This document shows positions 1-8,107 of a stretch of 56,560 nucleotides of DNA, one piece after another. Each line of letters starts with the position of its first letter. Position 1 is the first letter of the stretch. The position numbers were made by a program, and so were the translations under genes. The notes below the pieces were generated by a model. That model was not told where the DNA came from and searched no databases. It saw only the letters and a program-made list of their open reading frames with translations. Origin of the DNA: Granulosicoccus sp. (GTDB lineage: Bacteria; Pseudomonadota; Gammaproteobacteria; Granulosicoccales; Granulosicoccaceae); assembly GCA_023301725.1 (NCBI GenBank), contig JALZUD010000011.1, positions 1-56,560 of the forward strand, read 5' to 3'.

Positions 1-837
1 AATTTTGATCTCACAAGATGGTCACTTGATTCACCTGCAGCGCGCAGCGACAATCGATGCAAGTCTGAGCGTACGTGGGATTACAACTGGGATGACAGAA
101 ATCCGTTGAGCAGCTCTTCGCGACCTTTCTTTTTCACTCACAGCGATGGCGGCATGCGATTTGTGACTCGCGTCGATGGCCAAACTACCAGTGATAGCTG
201 CAACTCAGGTTTTGTTCGTTCGGAATTGCGTGAAATGCTACGCGCCGGCAATCAATCCGTTGACGATACTGGCGTTACCCGAAACAACTGGAAGCTAGGA
301 TACCAGCCGGGCAATAACTCTAATTGGGGCGGTGTTAATGGGCAGCTAGATGCCACTCTGAGAGTCAACAAGGTGACCACATCGGGTGGTTCAAGTCAGG
401 TTGGGCGCGTTATCATCGGGCAAATTCATGCAGGTAATGATGAGCCGCTACGCTTGTACTATCGCAAGAGAGCCGGGCAAGCCAAAGGTTGCATCTATTT
501 CGCTCATGAAATCCGCAATAGCGATGATGTAGATTTCTTTATGCTCGGTAACGAGGCTTGTACCTCAGGACCGTCAAATGGTATTGAGCTCAATGAGCTG
601 TTTTCCTACAGCATCATTAACGATAACGAAGATATCAGAGTCATCATTCGCCGTGGTGACCGTAACGGTCCTGTGATTGCACAGCGCACTATTGATATGA
701 ACTCGCTGAACAGTGGTTACAATCGTTCAGACGAGTGGATGTATTTTAAAGCGGGTGCTTATACACAAAACAACAGCGGTAGAGGCAGCGATGGCGACAT
801 CGTTACCTTCTATCGATTGTCAGTGTCACACGACTAG
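1..837 (+). CDS. Alginate lyase, polysaccharide lyase family 7 (5' end outside window)
   Basis: The reading frame is open from the first base, so the start lies upstream of the window; a TTG at 106 is internal. The visible 278 residues carry the three conserved PL7 blocks: an RSELRE block with substrate-binding Arg and Glu, a GQIH block with the catalytic Gln/His, and near the C-terminus YFKAGAYTQN, which holds the catalytic Tyr. PL7 enzymes cleave alginate by beta-elimination on a beta-jelly-roll fold and are normally secreted; the signal peptide would lie in the missing part. The gene ends just before a strong hairpin at 854-871. The family call is secure; poly-M or poly-G preference cannot be told. 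Confidence 0.9.
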   Translation, partial: NFDLTRWSLDSPAARSDNRCKSERTWDYNWDDRNPLSSSSRPFFFTHSDGGMRFVTRVDGQTTSDSCNSGFVRSELREMLRAGNQSVDDTGVTRNNWKLGYQPGNNSNWGGVNGQLDATLRVNKVTTSGGSSQVGRVIIGQIHAGNDEPLRLYYRKRAGQAKGCIYFAHEIRNSDDVDFFMLGNEACTSGPSNGIELNELFSYSIINDNEDIRVIIRRGDRNGPVIAQRTIDMNSLNSGYNRSDEWMYFKAGAYTQNNSGRGSDGDIVTFYRLSVSHD

Positions 838-853
838 AGCCGCAGAAATGAAT

Positions 854-871
854 GAGGGGCTACGGCCCCTC
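854..871 (+). terminator. Hairpin after the alginate lyase gene
   Basis: A perfect 7-bp GC-rich stem (GAGGGGC / GCCCCTC) closes on a TACG tetraloop and is followed by GTTTA, a weak T-run. It sits 17 nt after the lyase stop codon. It contains the first ATG of the following frame (852), which argues that the next gene starts later, at 894. Confidence 0.6.
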
Positions 872-893
872 GTTTATACGCGAAATCACCACA

Positions 894-1949
894 ATGACTT
901 TGTACCGCAAATGTTTTTATACGCTGACCACAGTGACGCTATGTGCCGTAAGTCTGTGGTACACAATTACGCACCATCTATCCAGTTCCGACAGCCTGCA
1001 CACTCAGGTTAACGCGCCACAAGCGCCACGTAAATCACAACCAGTTCAAGGCACTAATCCCTTTGCCTTGGCTGACAGTTCAGAAGCGAACGCAATCAGC
1101 GTCTTAGCAGATAACAACGATGAAATCACTGATTTTTTCGACCAGGCAAATATCATCCCAGCAGGGGTAAATTCAGAATCCTCAGATTGCAGTTTGCAGT
1201 GTAAACAGACAATAGAAATACTCAAACTGCCATATAGAATTGCTGATGATGAGTTCGAAAAATTACATGCGCAGGCTTTGCAGCTGGCAGTCTATTTGCA
1301 ATCGAATTCTCAGATGCTTGATGAATTTATTGATATTGCGGTGCAGGCAGACGGCAATAAAAGAAAAATTATAATTGCAGCCTTTGCTCAATTGACGGAA
1401 AGTGATCGTTTAGCTCTAGGGCAAGCACTGATTGATTCTCCCTCGGCGCATCACCGTCTGGATGGCATCCACCTGCTAACTGGTACAGAATCCATGAGTG
1501 AGCTCTGGGTAGATGAATTCTCAGAGCTTTTATCTAATGAACAAAACGGATATGTACGGCAGTCTGTCGTTCAGGCTTTGAATCGTCCTGAAATATTTGA
1601 AGGGGATGCCAAGGTTTTAACGATGCTGTCTCAGGTTATTCAGTCTGATGGTGATGCCTCTGTGCGCGGCGAAGCATTGCTTGTCAGCGCTCGACTAACC
1701 CACGATCCGCAGCCATTGTTGTACGATTCGTTTAGCGCTATTCGGTCTGAACAGTCAGTAGATCAGCAGTATGGGGTACGTGCAATGGCGGAAATATTTG
1801 ATCGCCATACTCGAAGTGGTGGGCAGATTAGCGAATATGATCGCAATCAACTCGAGCAATTGGTCATTGATTTAATGGAACCCAAATTCGACAACATTGC
1901 AGCTGATGTTCGCAGCAATATTGAAGATCTTTATGAGCGATTCCATTAA
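894..1949 (+). CDS. Membrane-anchored HEAT-repeat-like protein, function unknown
   Basis: The protein has about 351 residues from the ATG at 894. The upstream ATG at 852 lies inside the terminator hairpin and would add 14 unlikely residues before the hydrophobic segment. Residues 5-22 form a single hydrophobic anchor or uncleaved signal, followed by a low-complexity linker rich in Gln, Pro and Ser. From about residue 100 to the end it is all-alpha, with spaced helix pairs such as HHRLDGIHLLTG and YVRQSVVQALNRPE that look like degenerate HEAT repeats. It is probably periplasmic. No catalytic motif is visible. It directly follows the alginate lyase but is separated by a terminator, so a functional link is not implied. 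Confidence 0.65.
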   Translation: MTLYRKCFYTLTTVTLCAVSLWYTITHHLSSSDSLHTQVNAPQAPRKSQPVQGTNPFALADSSEANAISVLADNNDEITDFFDQANIIPAGVNSESSDCSLQCKQTIEILKLPYRIADDEFEKLHAQALQLAVYLQSNSQMLDEFIDIAVQADGNKRKIIIAAFAQLTESDRLALGQALIDSPSAHHRLDGIHLLTGTESMSELWVDEFSELLSNEQNGYVRQSVVQALNRPEIFEGDAKVLTMLSQVIQSDGDASVRGEALLVSARLTHDPQPLLYDSFSAIRSEQSVDQQYGVRAMAEIFDRHTRSGGQISEYDRNQLEQLVIDLMEPKFDNIAADVRSNIEDLYERFH

Positions 1950-1966
1950 CAGTATCGAGCCGAGCG

Positions 1967-2188
1967 TTACCGCGCAAGTGCAGCTGATGTTGTCGATGTA
2001 GTCGTCAATGCCATCATTGTCGTGCCGTTATAGCTGGGTTCGAGCCCGCTCTCATAGTTTGAGGTTTCTGACGCACTGTCTGGGTCGAAATCTGATAAGC
2101 AATTACAAGAGCACTTACGCCTGTCAAAAGCGATAATACAAGTGCAAAGAAAATATATTGAGAGCTCTTTATTCACAAAATAGCACAT
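1967..2188 (-). pseudogene. Possible frameshifted remnant of a Ca2+-binding (thrombospondin type 3-like) repeat protein
   Basis: On the minus strand one frame reads an acidic DFDPDSASETSNYESGLE stretch. About 2021-1992 the -1 shifted frame reads DNDGIDDYID, a calcium-binding D-x-D-G motif typical of TSP3-like or exported repeat proteins. Joining the two frames gives a continuous acidic repeat-like segment, whereas either frame alone is interrupted. No intact start or signal peptide is seen. It could be chance, but a DNDGIDD motif directly after an acidic stretch is unusual. Best read as gene debris. Confidence 0.25.
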
Positions 2189-2823
2189 CTAGCCTGGCCT
2201 AGCATCCGTGTATTCGATCTTAAAATTTCTTTTTAACGGTAAAAAAATTCACACCTGCTGTAGACAGATACAGAGTCCAAACTACCGTTATTTAAGCTGC
2301 GATTTGCGACATCGATACAGATCCCCATCGCATGCAGGCTTGTGTTGAGAAGAGCAACGCGGCCTTCGGCTAACTGTGTGCACACCTTTGACGCTTTACC
2401 TGATAATAATGCTAGTTCCAAAACCAGTTTACATATTTTGGTAGATAAAGTGATGCTTGAACTCACTTGAGCCTTTTTACTTTCAATTAGTTTATCACGC
2501 GCCGTAATTGTTACTGGCGATTCTCGAAATACTGGCTACTCTTATAAAAGGAGTGGTACACACGCGAAAGCAACTCTGAAATATTGTTCTTGTCTCAGTG
2601 AATAACTTGGGATATCGACACGGAATTGACGGTAAAGAGCTTGTTAGTGGTTCAAAAATCACCTCAGGAGTATTTTTGGCTGTGAAGTCGTACTTGGAAT
2701 AACAACTACTCTAGCGATTCTAGCTACTTCATTAATGAGGTAAATAGGTTTGAATCGTTTGTTATCTTAAGCAGTTGGCTATAAATTTTGAGCCAATTAT
2801 CGTCAATTAACCATGAGAATTGT
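2189..2823. other. Intergenic region, no convincing gene
   Basis: About 630 bases separate the debris at 1967-2188 from the porin. A 77-codon minus-strand frame (2233-2466) has no recognisable domain or ribosome site and is not called. The AT-rich part near 2740-2820 is the likely place for the porin promoter, but no clear -35/-10 pair was identified. Confidence 0.5.
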
Positions 2824-4107
2824 ATGAGTCAATACAAACGTAGAGAAAAGCTACTCACCATTTCGATTCGAACAGTGTTGTTAAGTAGCGGTGTTGCAAT
2901 GTTCGCTTCTGGTGCTCAACTGGCCACTGCCAACGAAATAAATTCAATGGGTGCAAAAGCGCTCTCGAATAATGCGGATCCGGCTTTTGTTGAACACCTT
3001 GGCTTTGATCCTATCGGTATAAAAATCCCAGCTGGTGAAACAGAAGTTACTGTTGGTGGATATGTGAGAGCTACTGCAAACTTGGACGATGGGTCTGATT
3101 TGGGAGACTCCTTTGTAGTGAGTTCGATTCCTTCCGATGGTACCGCAGGAGATGGAGAAGACGGACATTTTCGACTACATGCTCGCCAGTCACGATTGGC
3201 CGTCAGATCTACGACAGAACTTGAAGGTGGAACCACGTTAAAAACACATTTTGAAGGCGATTTCTTTGGCGGCGGTGGAAACGAGACGTTCTCTAATTCA
3301 TCTGGTTTTCGTTTACGGCATGCCTATGCAAACTACGGTGCCTGGACGATCGGGCAAACATGGACTAACTTTATGGATTTCGTCGCCTATCCCGGTACGG
3401 TGGATTTCTTTGGTCCAGCTGGAAAAGCCTTTATTCGACAGACTCAAGTTCGATACACAATGAGTAACGGTCTTTCTTTCTCCATCGAGAATCCCGAAAC
3501 TGACGGCAATGGAGCTTTGGGACGTTTACGTGAAGTTGGTGACGGTACGGGTGTAGATAGCCTGCCAGATTTCACGGCTGCTTGGCGCGGAGGCCCAGAG
3601 GGCATAGGAGGGAGTTACGAAATCAGTGGCGTTTTGCGATCATTAGGTGTTGACGGAGACGTTAATGGCGAGAATGTGGAAGAAACCGAAACAGGATATG
3701 GGATAAACCTCGCGGGTGGATGGCAGTTTGGGCCTGCGTTTCTTTCTTCAAGTCTTACGTTTGGAGATGGAATTGGCCGCTACATAATTAACGGTGCTGG
3801 CAATGATCTCTTTGTCAATGCTGACGGCTCAGTTGATACCGTTGAATCCTTGGCTGCGACTATCAATCTAAAATTCGACTGGTCTGAGAGCTCAAGTTCA
3901 TTGATCTCGGTGGGTCACTTCGAAAATGATGATCCTGATAGATCTAACGGCATTGACAATGTACAAACTGTTCATCTCAATTACATTTTCTCTCCGTATC
4001 CTCGATCCTCATTTGGCGTCGAGTTAATTCAAGGATTCCTTGAGAGTGCAGATGGCAGTGACGGAGATGCGACTCGGTTGGCCTTTGGTGCTCAGTTGAA
4101 TTTTTGA
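2824..4107 (+). CDS. DcaP-like outer-membrane porin
   Basis: The ATG at 2824 is preferred over a TTG at 2788 because the signal peptide begins just after it: basic residues YKRREK, a hydrophobic stretch, then a probable cleavage near QLATA-NE at about residue 38. The mature part is a beta-barrel: VGGYVRA, SRLAVRSTTEL, TLKTHFEGDFFGG, FRLRHAYANYG and WTIGQTWTNFMD are the strand blocks of the DcaP trimeric porin family, and it ends on a Phe (GAQLNF) as outer-membrane barrels do. The length of 427 aa fits. DcaP-type porins admit negatively charged or aromatic small molecules; the substrate here is unknown. It stands alone, with a terminator at 4172-4210. Confidence 0.85.
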   Translation: MSQYKRREKLLTISIRTVLLSSGVAMFASGAQLATANEINSMGAKALSNNADPAFVEHLGFDPIGIKIPAGETEVTVGGYVRATANLDDGSDLGDSFVVSSIPSDGTAGDGEDGHFRLHARQSRLAVRSTTELEGGTTLKTHFEGDFFGGGGNETFSNSSGFRLRHAYANYGAWTIGQTWTNFMDFVAYPGTVDFFGPAGKAFIRQTQVRYTMSNGLSFSIENPETDGNGALGRLREVGDGTGVDSLPDFTAAWRGGPEGIGGSYEISGVLRSLGVDGDVNGENVEETETGYGINLAGGWQFGPAFLSSSLTFGDGIGRYIINGAGNDLFVNADGSVDTVESLAATINLKFDWSESSSSLISVGHFENDDPDRSNGIDNVQTVHLNYIFSPYPRSSFGVELIQGFLESADGSDGDATRLAFGAQLNF

Positions 4108-4171
4108 TGATAAAGATTAAGGACTAACGATAGAGATATAGGGCAGGTATGTTGCCCACGTTAGAGATTGG

Positions 4172-4210
4172 GCCGTTGGATCGTTTTTTGTAAAATAATC
4201 CAACGGCTTT
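4172..4210 (+). terminator. Terminator-like hairpin after the porin
   Basis: A perfect 10-bp stem (GCCGTTGGAT at 4172-4181, ATCCAACGGC at 4198-4207) is followed by TTT. The 16-nt loop contains a T6 run. It lies 65 nt after the porin stop. A smaller hairpin (GGGCA/TGCCC) sits at 4141-4157. Confidence 0.55.
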
Positions 4211-4278
4211 GTGGTTTGCAGAACCTGTTATCTGGTGTACGCTAGCAGCATCCTATAGGCATGCATTAAGTGATTTGA

Positions 4279-6318
4279 ATGGCCCAGTCCTCTGATTCTA
4301 TAGTACAAACAGCAATCGGACTTCACCAGCAGGGATATTTGGATAAAGCGGATAGGTTGTATAGTAAGGTACTCTCGCGTGACTCATGCCATGTTGAAGC
4401 CATGCACATGCGAGGTGTGCTTAAATTGCAACTTAACAAGCATGAACACGCTAAACAGTTGCTAGGTAAAGCCGCTAAGTTATCCCCAGCGAATGCCTTG
4501 ATTAGTTTTCATCAGGGTGAGCTATACCAATCCTTGGAGGACTTTAAAACGGCTGAGGACTACTTCCTCAAGGCGCTCTCACTTGGTGCTGATGATGCCG
4601 ATGTATATTTTATGCTAGGCAATGCATTATTTGATCAGTCTCGTTTCGCAGAGGCTGCGGATAGTTATAGAGCTGCCATACAGCGTTCACCCAACGACTG
4701 GGACTGTCGCTTAAATCTTGCCAATGCTCTTGAGGCGCTAGGCGAACTCGAGCAGGCCATTGAGCACTTGACGTTGCTGGCAAAGCAAAAAAACACCGCT
4801 TCAGCCATCAAGCTTCAGTTAGTCAGTGTGCTAGCTCGAAATAGCGACTTTGCTCACGCTGAACACTGTATTCAGGATCTAACGGTTTTTGTAGCCAGTG
4901 ATGCTAAGCCGCTGATACAGGCTATAAAAACACTTACAGATGCTGACCGATCTGAACTAGCGTCACGTCTACTTGATTGCGCTCTAACTCAAACGGTGTT
5001 TGATCCAAGTAACGTTAATCTGGATGCAAATCTGTTTGAACAACTTACCGGCCTTATGATCAATCTTGGTCGCTACCAAGCTGCGCGACCCTTTATAGAG
5101 TCCCGATCACCTGCTTCATTACTGGCCACTAAGCAAGAGTCTGCTATCACCTTGTTTCAGCGTGGTTTATGCGAGCAGGTAGCGGGTGATTTTGAACAAG
5201 CTACACAAAGTCATCGGCAAGCATTGAGTGTTGATACTACGTTGGGGCGTGCGGCCTACAGTTTGGCTGCCAACGGCCGCTCGAATATCACCGAAGACGA
5301 GCTTGTTAGCTGGCAGCGACAAGTCGATAACAAACAATTGAGTGATGAGCAACGCGCACAGTTTCTATTTTCAATTGCGCGGGTGCGTGATGAACAGAAG
5401 CACTTTGACATGGCATTTGCAGCCTACTCTAACGCGAATAGAATTCATGCCGAAAATAACCCTTTCGACCCGGATGCGTGGGATCGCTACATAGACGGCA
5501 TTATCAAGAATTTTTCAGCAGAGTATTTTGAACGGATAAAGGGTATGGGGCAGGGTGGTGATGAACTGGTTTTCATTGTCGGTATGCCGCGCTCTGGTTC
5601 AACATTGCTGGAGCACAATCTAGTGCAAACAATGGGGGCCTATGGATTAGGTGAGCACCCTACTGTGCGTCGGTTGTTTATGGATTTGCCTACAATAACG
5701 TCTCAACAGGTGCCCGCTCCCGAGTGTGCCAAATTTATTGAGCAAATGCAAAGTGACTACATGCGAAAGCAGTATTCACAATCATTGCCCGTGGTAGGTG
5801 TTGTTAATACACTGAGTAATACTTCAATTATTGAAGGTGAGTCGCGTACATTTTATGTTGACAAAATGCTTGGAAATTTTTTGCGCTTGGGTATTATCGC
5901 AGCTATGTATCCCAATGCAAAAATACTGCACAGTTCGCGTGATTCTCGCGCTTGCTGTGTCTCTTGTTATACCAACCTATTTGCCAGAGGTTTACGCTTT
6001 ACGTACGATCTATACGGGCTAGGCAGAGCCTGGAAATCATACGACAGGTTGATGAAGCATTGGCAGGCGGTGTTGCCGCTGCAGATGTATGAGGTTTGTT
6101 ATGAATCAGTAGTTGCTGATCCAGAGTTGGCGTTTTCAGATGTAGCCAGTTTTTTAGGCAAAAAATATTCTCCCGATACCACCCTAAATCAAGCCGCCGG
6201 ATCGGATATTAATACCGCTAGTTTTTTTCAGGCGAGACAAGCCATTTCAACATCGTCACTTTATTCGTGGAAACGGTTCGATGCGAATCTAGAACCACTC
6301 CATAGAGGGCTTGCCTGA
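4279..6318 (+). CDS. TPR-repeat sulfotransferase
   Basis: The 679-aa protein has at least five tetratricopeptide repeats in residues 6-175 and more degenerate helical repeats to about 400. A PAPS-dependent sulfotransferase domain follows. The 5'-phosphosulfate loop is FIVGMPRSGSTLLEH (about 432-446), and the 3'-phosphate block is ILHSSRDSRACCVSCY (about 546-561). There is no signal peptide, so it is probably cytosolic. Bacterial TPR-sulfotransferases usually modify peptides, lipids or polysaccharides, and the TPRs probably recruit the acceptor. The stop codon overlaps the start of the next gene by one base, so the two are translationally coupled. The domain call is firm; the acceptor is unknown. 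Confidence 0.88.
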   Translation: MAQSSDSIVQTAIGLHQQGYLDKADRLYSKVLSRDSCHVEAMHMRGVLKLQLNKHEHAKQLLGKAAKLSPANALISFHQGELYQSLEDFKTAEDYFLKALSLGADDADVYFMLGNALFDQSRFAEAADSYRAAIQRSPNDWDCRLNLANALEALGELEQAIEHLTLLAKQKNTASAIKLQLVSVLARNSDFAHAEHCIQDLTVFVASDAKPLIQAIKTLTDADRSELASRLLDCALTQTVFDPSNVNLDANLFEQLTGLMINLGRYQAARPFIESRSPASLLATKQESAITLFQRGLCEQVAGDFEQATQSHRQALSVDTTLGRAAYSLAANGRSNITEDELVSWQRQVDNKQLSDEQRAQFLFSIARVRDEQKHFDMAFAAYSNANRIHAENNPFDPDAWDRYIDGIIKNFSAEYFERIKGMGQGGDELVFIVGMPRSGSTLLEHNLVQTMGAYGLGEHPTVRRLFMDLPTITSQQVPAPECAKFIEQMQSDYMRKQYSQSLPVVGVVNTLSNTSIIEGESRTFYVDKMLGNFLRLGIIAAMYPNAKILHSSRDSRACCVSCYTNLFARGLRFTYDLYGLGRAWKSYDRLMKHWQAVLPLQMYEVCYESVVADPELAFSDVASFLGKKYSPDTTLNQAAGSDINTASFFQARQAISTSSLYSWKRFDANLEPLHRGLA

Positions 6319-7004
6319 TGAGCCGTTATCAGGCATCTATGTTCGGTCGCTCCTTGTTGCGTGTCTATCTGTCTGTGGTTCTGAGTGCGTTGCTATCATC
6401 ATGTGTTAGCGGTGGGGCAAATCCTGGTTCTGAGGAACAAGTAAAGCAATCTGACGAAAGTGTGTTGCAACCAGCCGACATGCTTCTAGAAGTGAATATA
6501 CATGTTGTCAATAAAGCTCGAAGTATCCAGTTTATGAGCGCAGCCACAACAGCTGTCAGCGCACTCTTTGAGAAATGCCAAATTACATTGTTGACAACTG
6601 TTCGCTCCGCTGCACTTGCGCCGGATACTCCAATTAATAGAAAAACACGAGATCGCCTAGTCGCCAAATACGCCCCAGTTAAACCTGCGTTGTTTGTTAT
6701 TCCCTCAACGGCTGAACTTGATGTCGCGTTCTCTTATTTGCCTTCGCTTAACGCTGGCGTTGCTGGTACCTCCTGGTTGACAGATCGTGTCAGTGATCGC
6801 TGTTTTGTCTGGATTATGGCGCATGAGTTGGGCCATGTGTTATTCGATCACGCAAAACACAGCGCAGGCTCCAGTAACATTATGAGCGCTGCGTGCAAAC
6901 AGAAAAATTGGGGTAGCCGTCAAATAGCGCCTGATTGGACCGACGAGCAGTGTGTTGAATTGCGCGGTTCAAATGCTGTTAGACAAACTAAGGTAACGAT
7001 TTAG
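6318..7004 (+). CDS. Lipoprotein zinc-metallopeptidase-like protein
   Basis: The start overlaps the TPR-sulfotransferase stop (TGATG). The N-terminus has a lipoprotein signal: a hydrophobic stretch then LLSSC with the lipid-accepting Cys at residue 29. Residues 169-173 are HELGH, the zinc-binding HExxH motif, followed by further His residues (FDHAKH) and NIMS, which could be the Met-turn of a metzincin-like fold. The third zinc ligand does not sit at the classical metzincin spacing, so the subfamily is uncertain. It is presumably a membrane-anchored periplasmic or outer-membrane protease. Coupling to the sulfotransferase suggests a shared substrate or pathway, which is inference. The 3' end overlaps the convergent gene by 17 bases. 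Confidence 0.7.
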   Translation: MSRYQASMFGRSLLRVYLSVVLSALLSSCVSGGANPGSEEQVKQSDESVLQPADMLLEVNIHVVNKARSIQFMSAATTAVSALFEKCQITLLTTVRSAALAPDTPINRKTRDRLVAKYAPVKPALFVIPSTAELDVAFSYLPSLNAGVAGTSWLTDRVSDRCFVWIMAHELGHVLFDHAKHSAGSSNIMSAACKQKNWGSRQIAPDWTDEQCVELRGSNAVRQTKVTI

Positions 7005-7308
7005 GCAGTGTTGGGTCTGGGTCTAGGTCTGGGGTTGGGGTAGCTGGATTAGGAATAGGCCTGGTTCCGCGCAACGGAGCGCTTAATCGCTCTCCCATTC
7101 GTACCTCCATCCACACTATCGTTTTATTTGCTCGGGCGTGTGTTGTTCGAAACTCACGAAGTTTCCCGGCTGCTGTTTCGCTGGTACAGATGACCATTCC
7201 CGCGCCAACTGCAAGAACTAGTATTCCACCCGGTATGGGTGTTGCCAAGGATAAAATACCCAAAACAAGCAGAAATGATCCAGTGATTAACGTGATGATA
7301 CGCATCAT
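6988..7308 (-). CDS. Small PGPGW-like inner-membrane protein
   Basis: The 106-aa protein has two adjacent hydrophobic segments (residues 3-22 and 27-45) around ATPIPGG, resembling the PGPGW/YbaN-type small membrane protein families. A basic cytoplasmic region and a Pro/Asp-rich tail (NPATPTPDLDPDPT) follow. Two consecutive Met codons are possible starts. The tail overlaps the convergent metallopeptidase gene. The function of this family is not known. Confidence 0.6.
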   Translation of the reverse strand: MMRIITLITGSFLLVLGILSLATPIPGGILVLAVGAGMVICTSETAAGKLREFRTTHARANKTIVWMEVRMGERLSAPLRGTRPIPNPATPTPDLDPDPTLPKSLP

Positions 7309-7348
7309 AATGTATTCATTAATTTTGTTGCTCAGTGTTTTAAGCGAT

Positions 7349-8107
7349 TTACATCACGCGCTTAAAAAGACCGATGAATGAGCTATCTGTTTGACCAATG
7401 ATGTGCTGATAGTCGGCTGATGCAAAAAGTGTTTCCAGTGAGCTACTGTCAGGTGCACTGATAAGTATTAAGCCATCCATAAGTGCTGGGATCGGTTTGG
7501 TGACACCACTTGCGCCGCTGGTACTTAAAGTGTGAGTTTTGCAACTGGAAAATTCTATCTGTATGTTTTTTTTACTTAGTGTTGCCTGAACCTTTTCGAT
7601 AGCGTCTGCAGCTCCGCTGAAGTGATGTACAGCGTAACTTAGTTCAGGGTTTATAACGGTTGAGACATTGACATCTTGCACTGTGTGAGTGAGGCAAAAG
7701 GTAAATTCTTTTACTGCTAGGCCGCGCAATATACTGACCACTTTGAAGTAGAGGTTTTCTACCATATCTTTAAAGTGCAGCGGTGATGGGTATCTGACAA
7801 TGAGCAAGACAGTGCGTAAATCCTTAGTGTTTCCAGCGATATGCTTTGTCAGTTCACCTTTGAAAATGGGTCTTCCACCCACTCGAGTGACTGATCGTGC
7901 TGCAACAAAATTATAGAAATTATAAAGTGGCAGTAGTCGAGTATCAAACCAGTTGAGTGCATGCACAGGATCTGACCAAGATATCGTCTTGTTCAGTCGA
8001 CTTATCTGTACGTAAGTTTCGCCGGCAATGCTTGCCCTGACAAAGTCGCTGTTGTCAGGTTCAGGTACGGGATTGATAGACGAAATATCAGAATTATCAA
8101 TAGACAT
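7349..8107 (-). CDS. Unknown 252-aa protein coupled to the nitrate reductase fusion
   Basis: I do not recognise this protein with certainty. It starts 11 nt inside the end of the upstream oxidoreductase gene (8097), so it is translationally coupled to it. It has no signal peptide or membrane segment. Two similar alpha/beta halves can be made out, with FYNFVAARS...TVLLIVRYPSPLHFKDMV (residues about 63-118) and a second half around residues 170-250 ending IGLFKRVM. This pattern is compatible with a tandem ferredoxin-like (Dabb/DUF1330-type) fold. It may be an accessory or chaperone for the oxidoreductase, by context only. Confidence 0.65.
   Translation of the reverse strand: MSIDNSDISSINPVPEPDNSDFVRASIAGETYVQISRLNKTISWSDPVHALNWFDTRLLPLYNFYNFVAARSVTRVGGRPIFKGELTKHIAGNTKDLRTVLLIVRYPSPLHFKDMVENLYFKVVSILRGLAVKEFTFCLTHTVQDVNVSTVINPELSYAVHHFSGAADAIEKVQATLSKKNIQIEFSSCKTHTLSTSGASGVTKPIPALMDGLILISAPDSSSLETLFASADYQHIIGQTDSSFIGLFKRVM

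Noticed and set aside
713..1012. 99-codon plus-strand frame across the lyase end
   Set aside because: Overlaps the PL7 gene and the following gene out of frame; no domain.
2233..2466. 77-codon minus-strand frame with CIDVANRSLNNGS, faintly like a ricin-type lectin motif
   Set aside because: Only one short motif, no ribosome site, no partner repeats; similarity is too weak to call.
6988..7004. Terminal overlap of convergent genes as evidence of a wrong stop
   Set aside because: Both frames have coding character up to their stops; a 17-base convergent overlap is ordinary.
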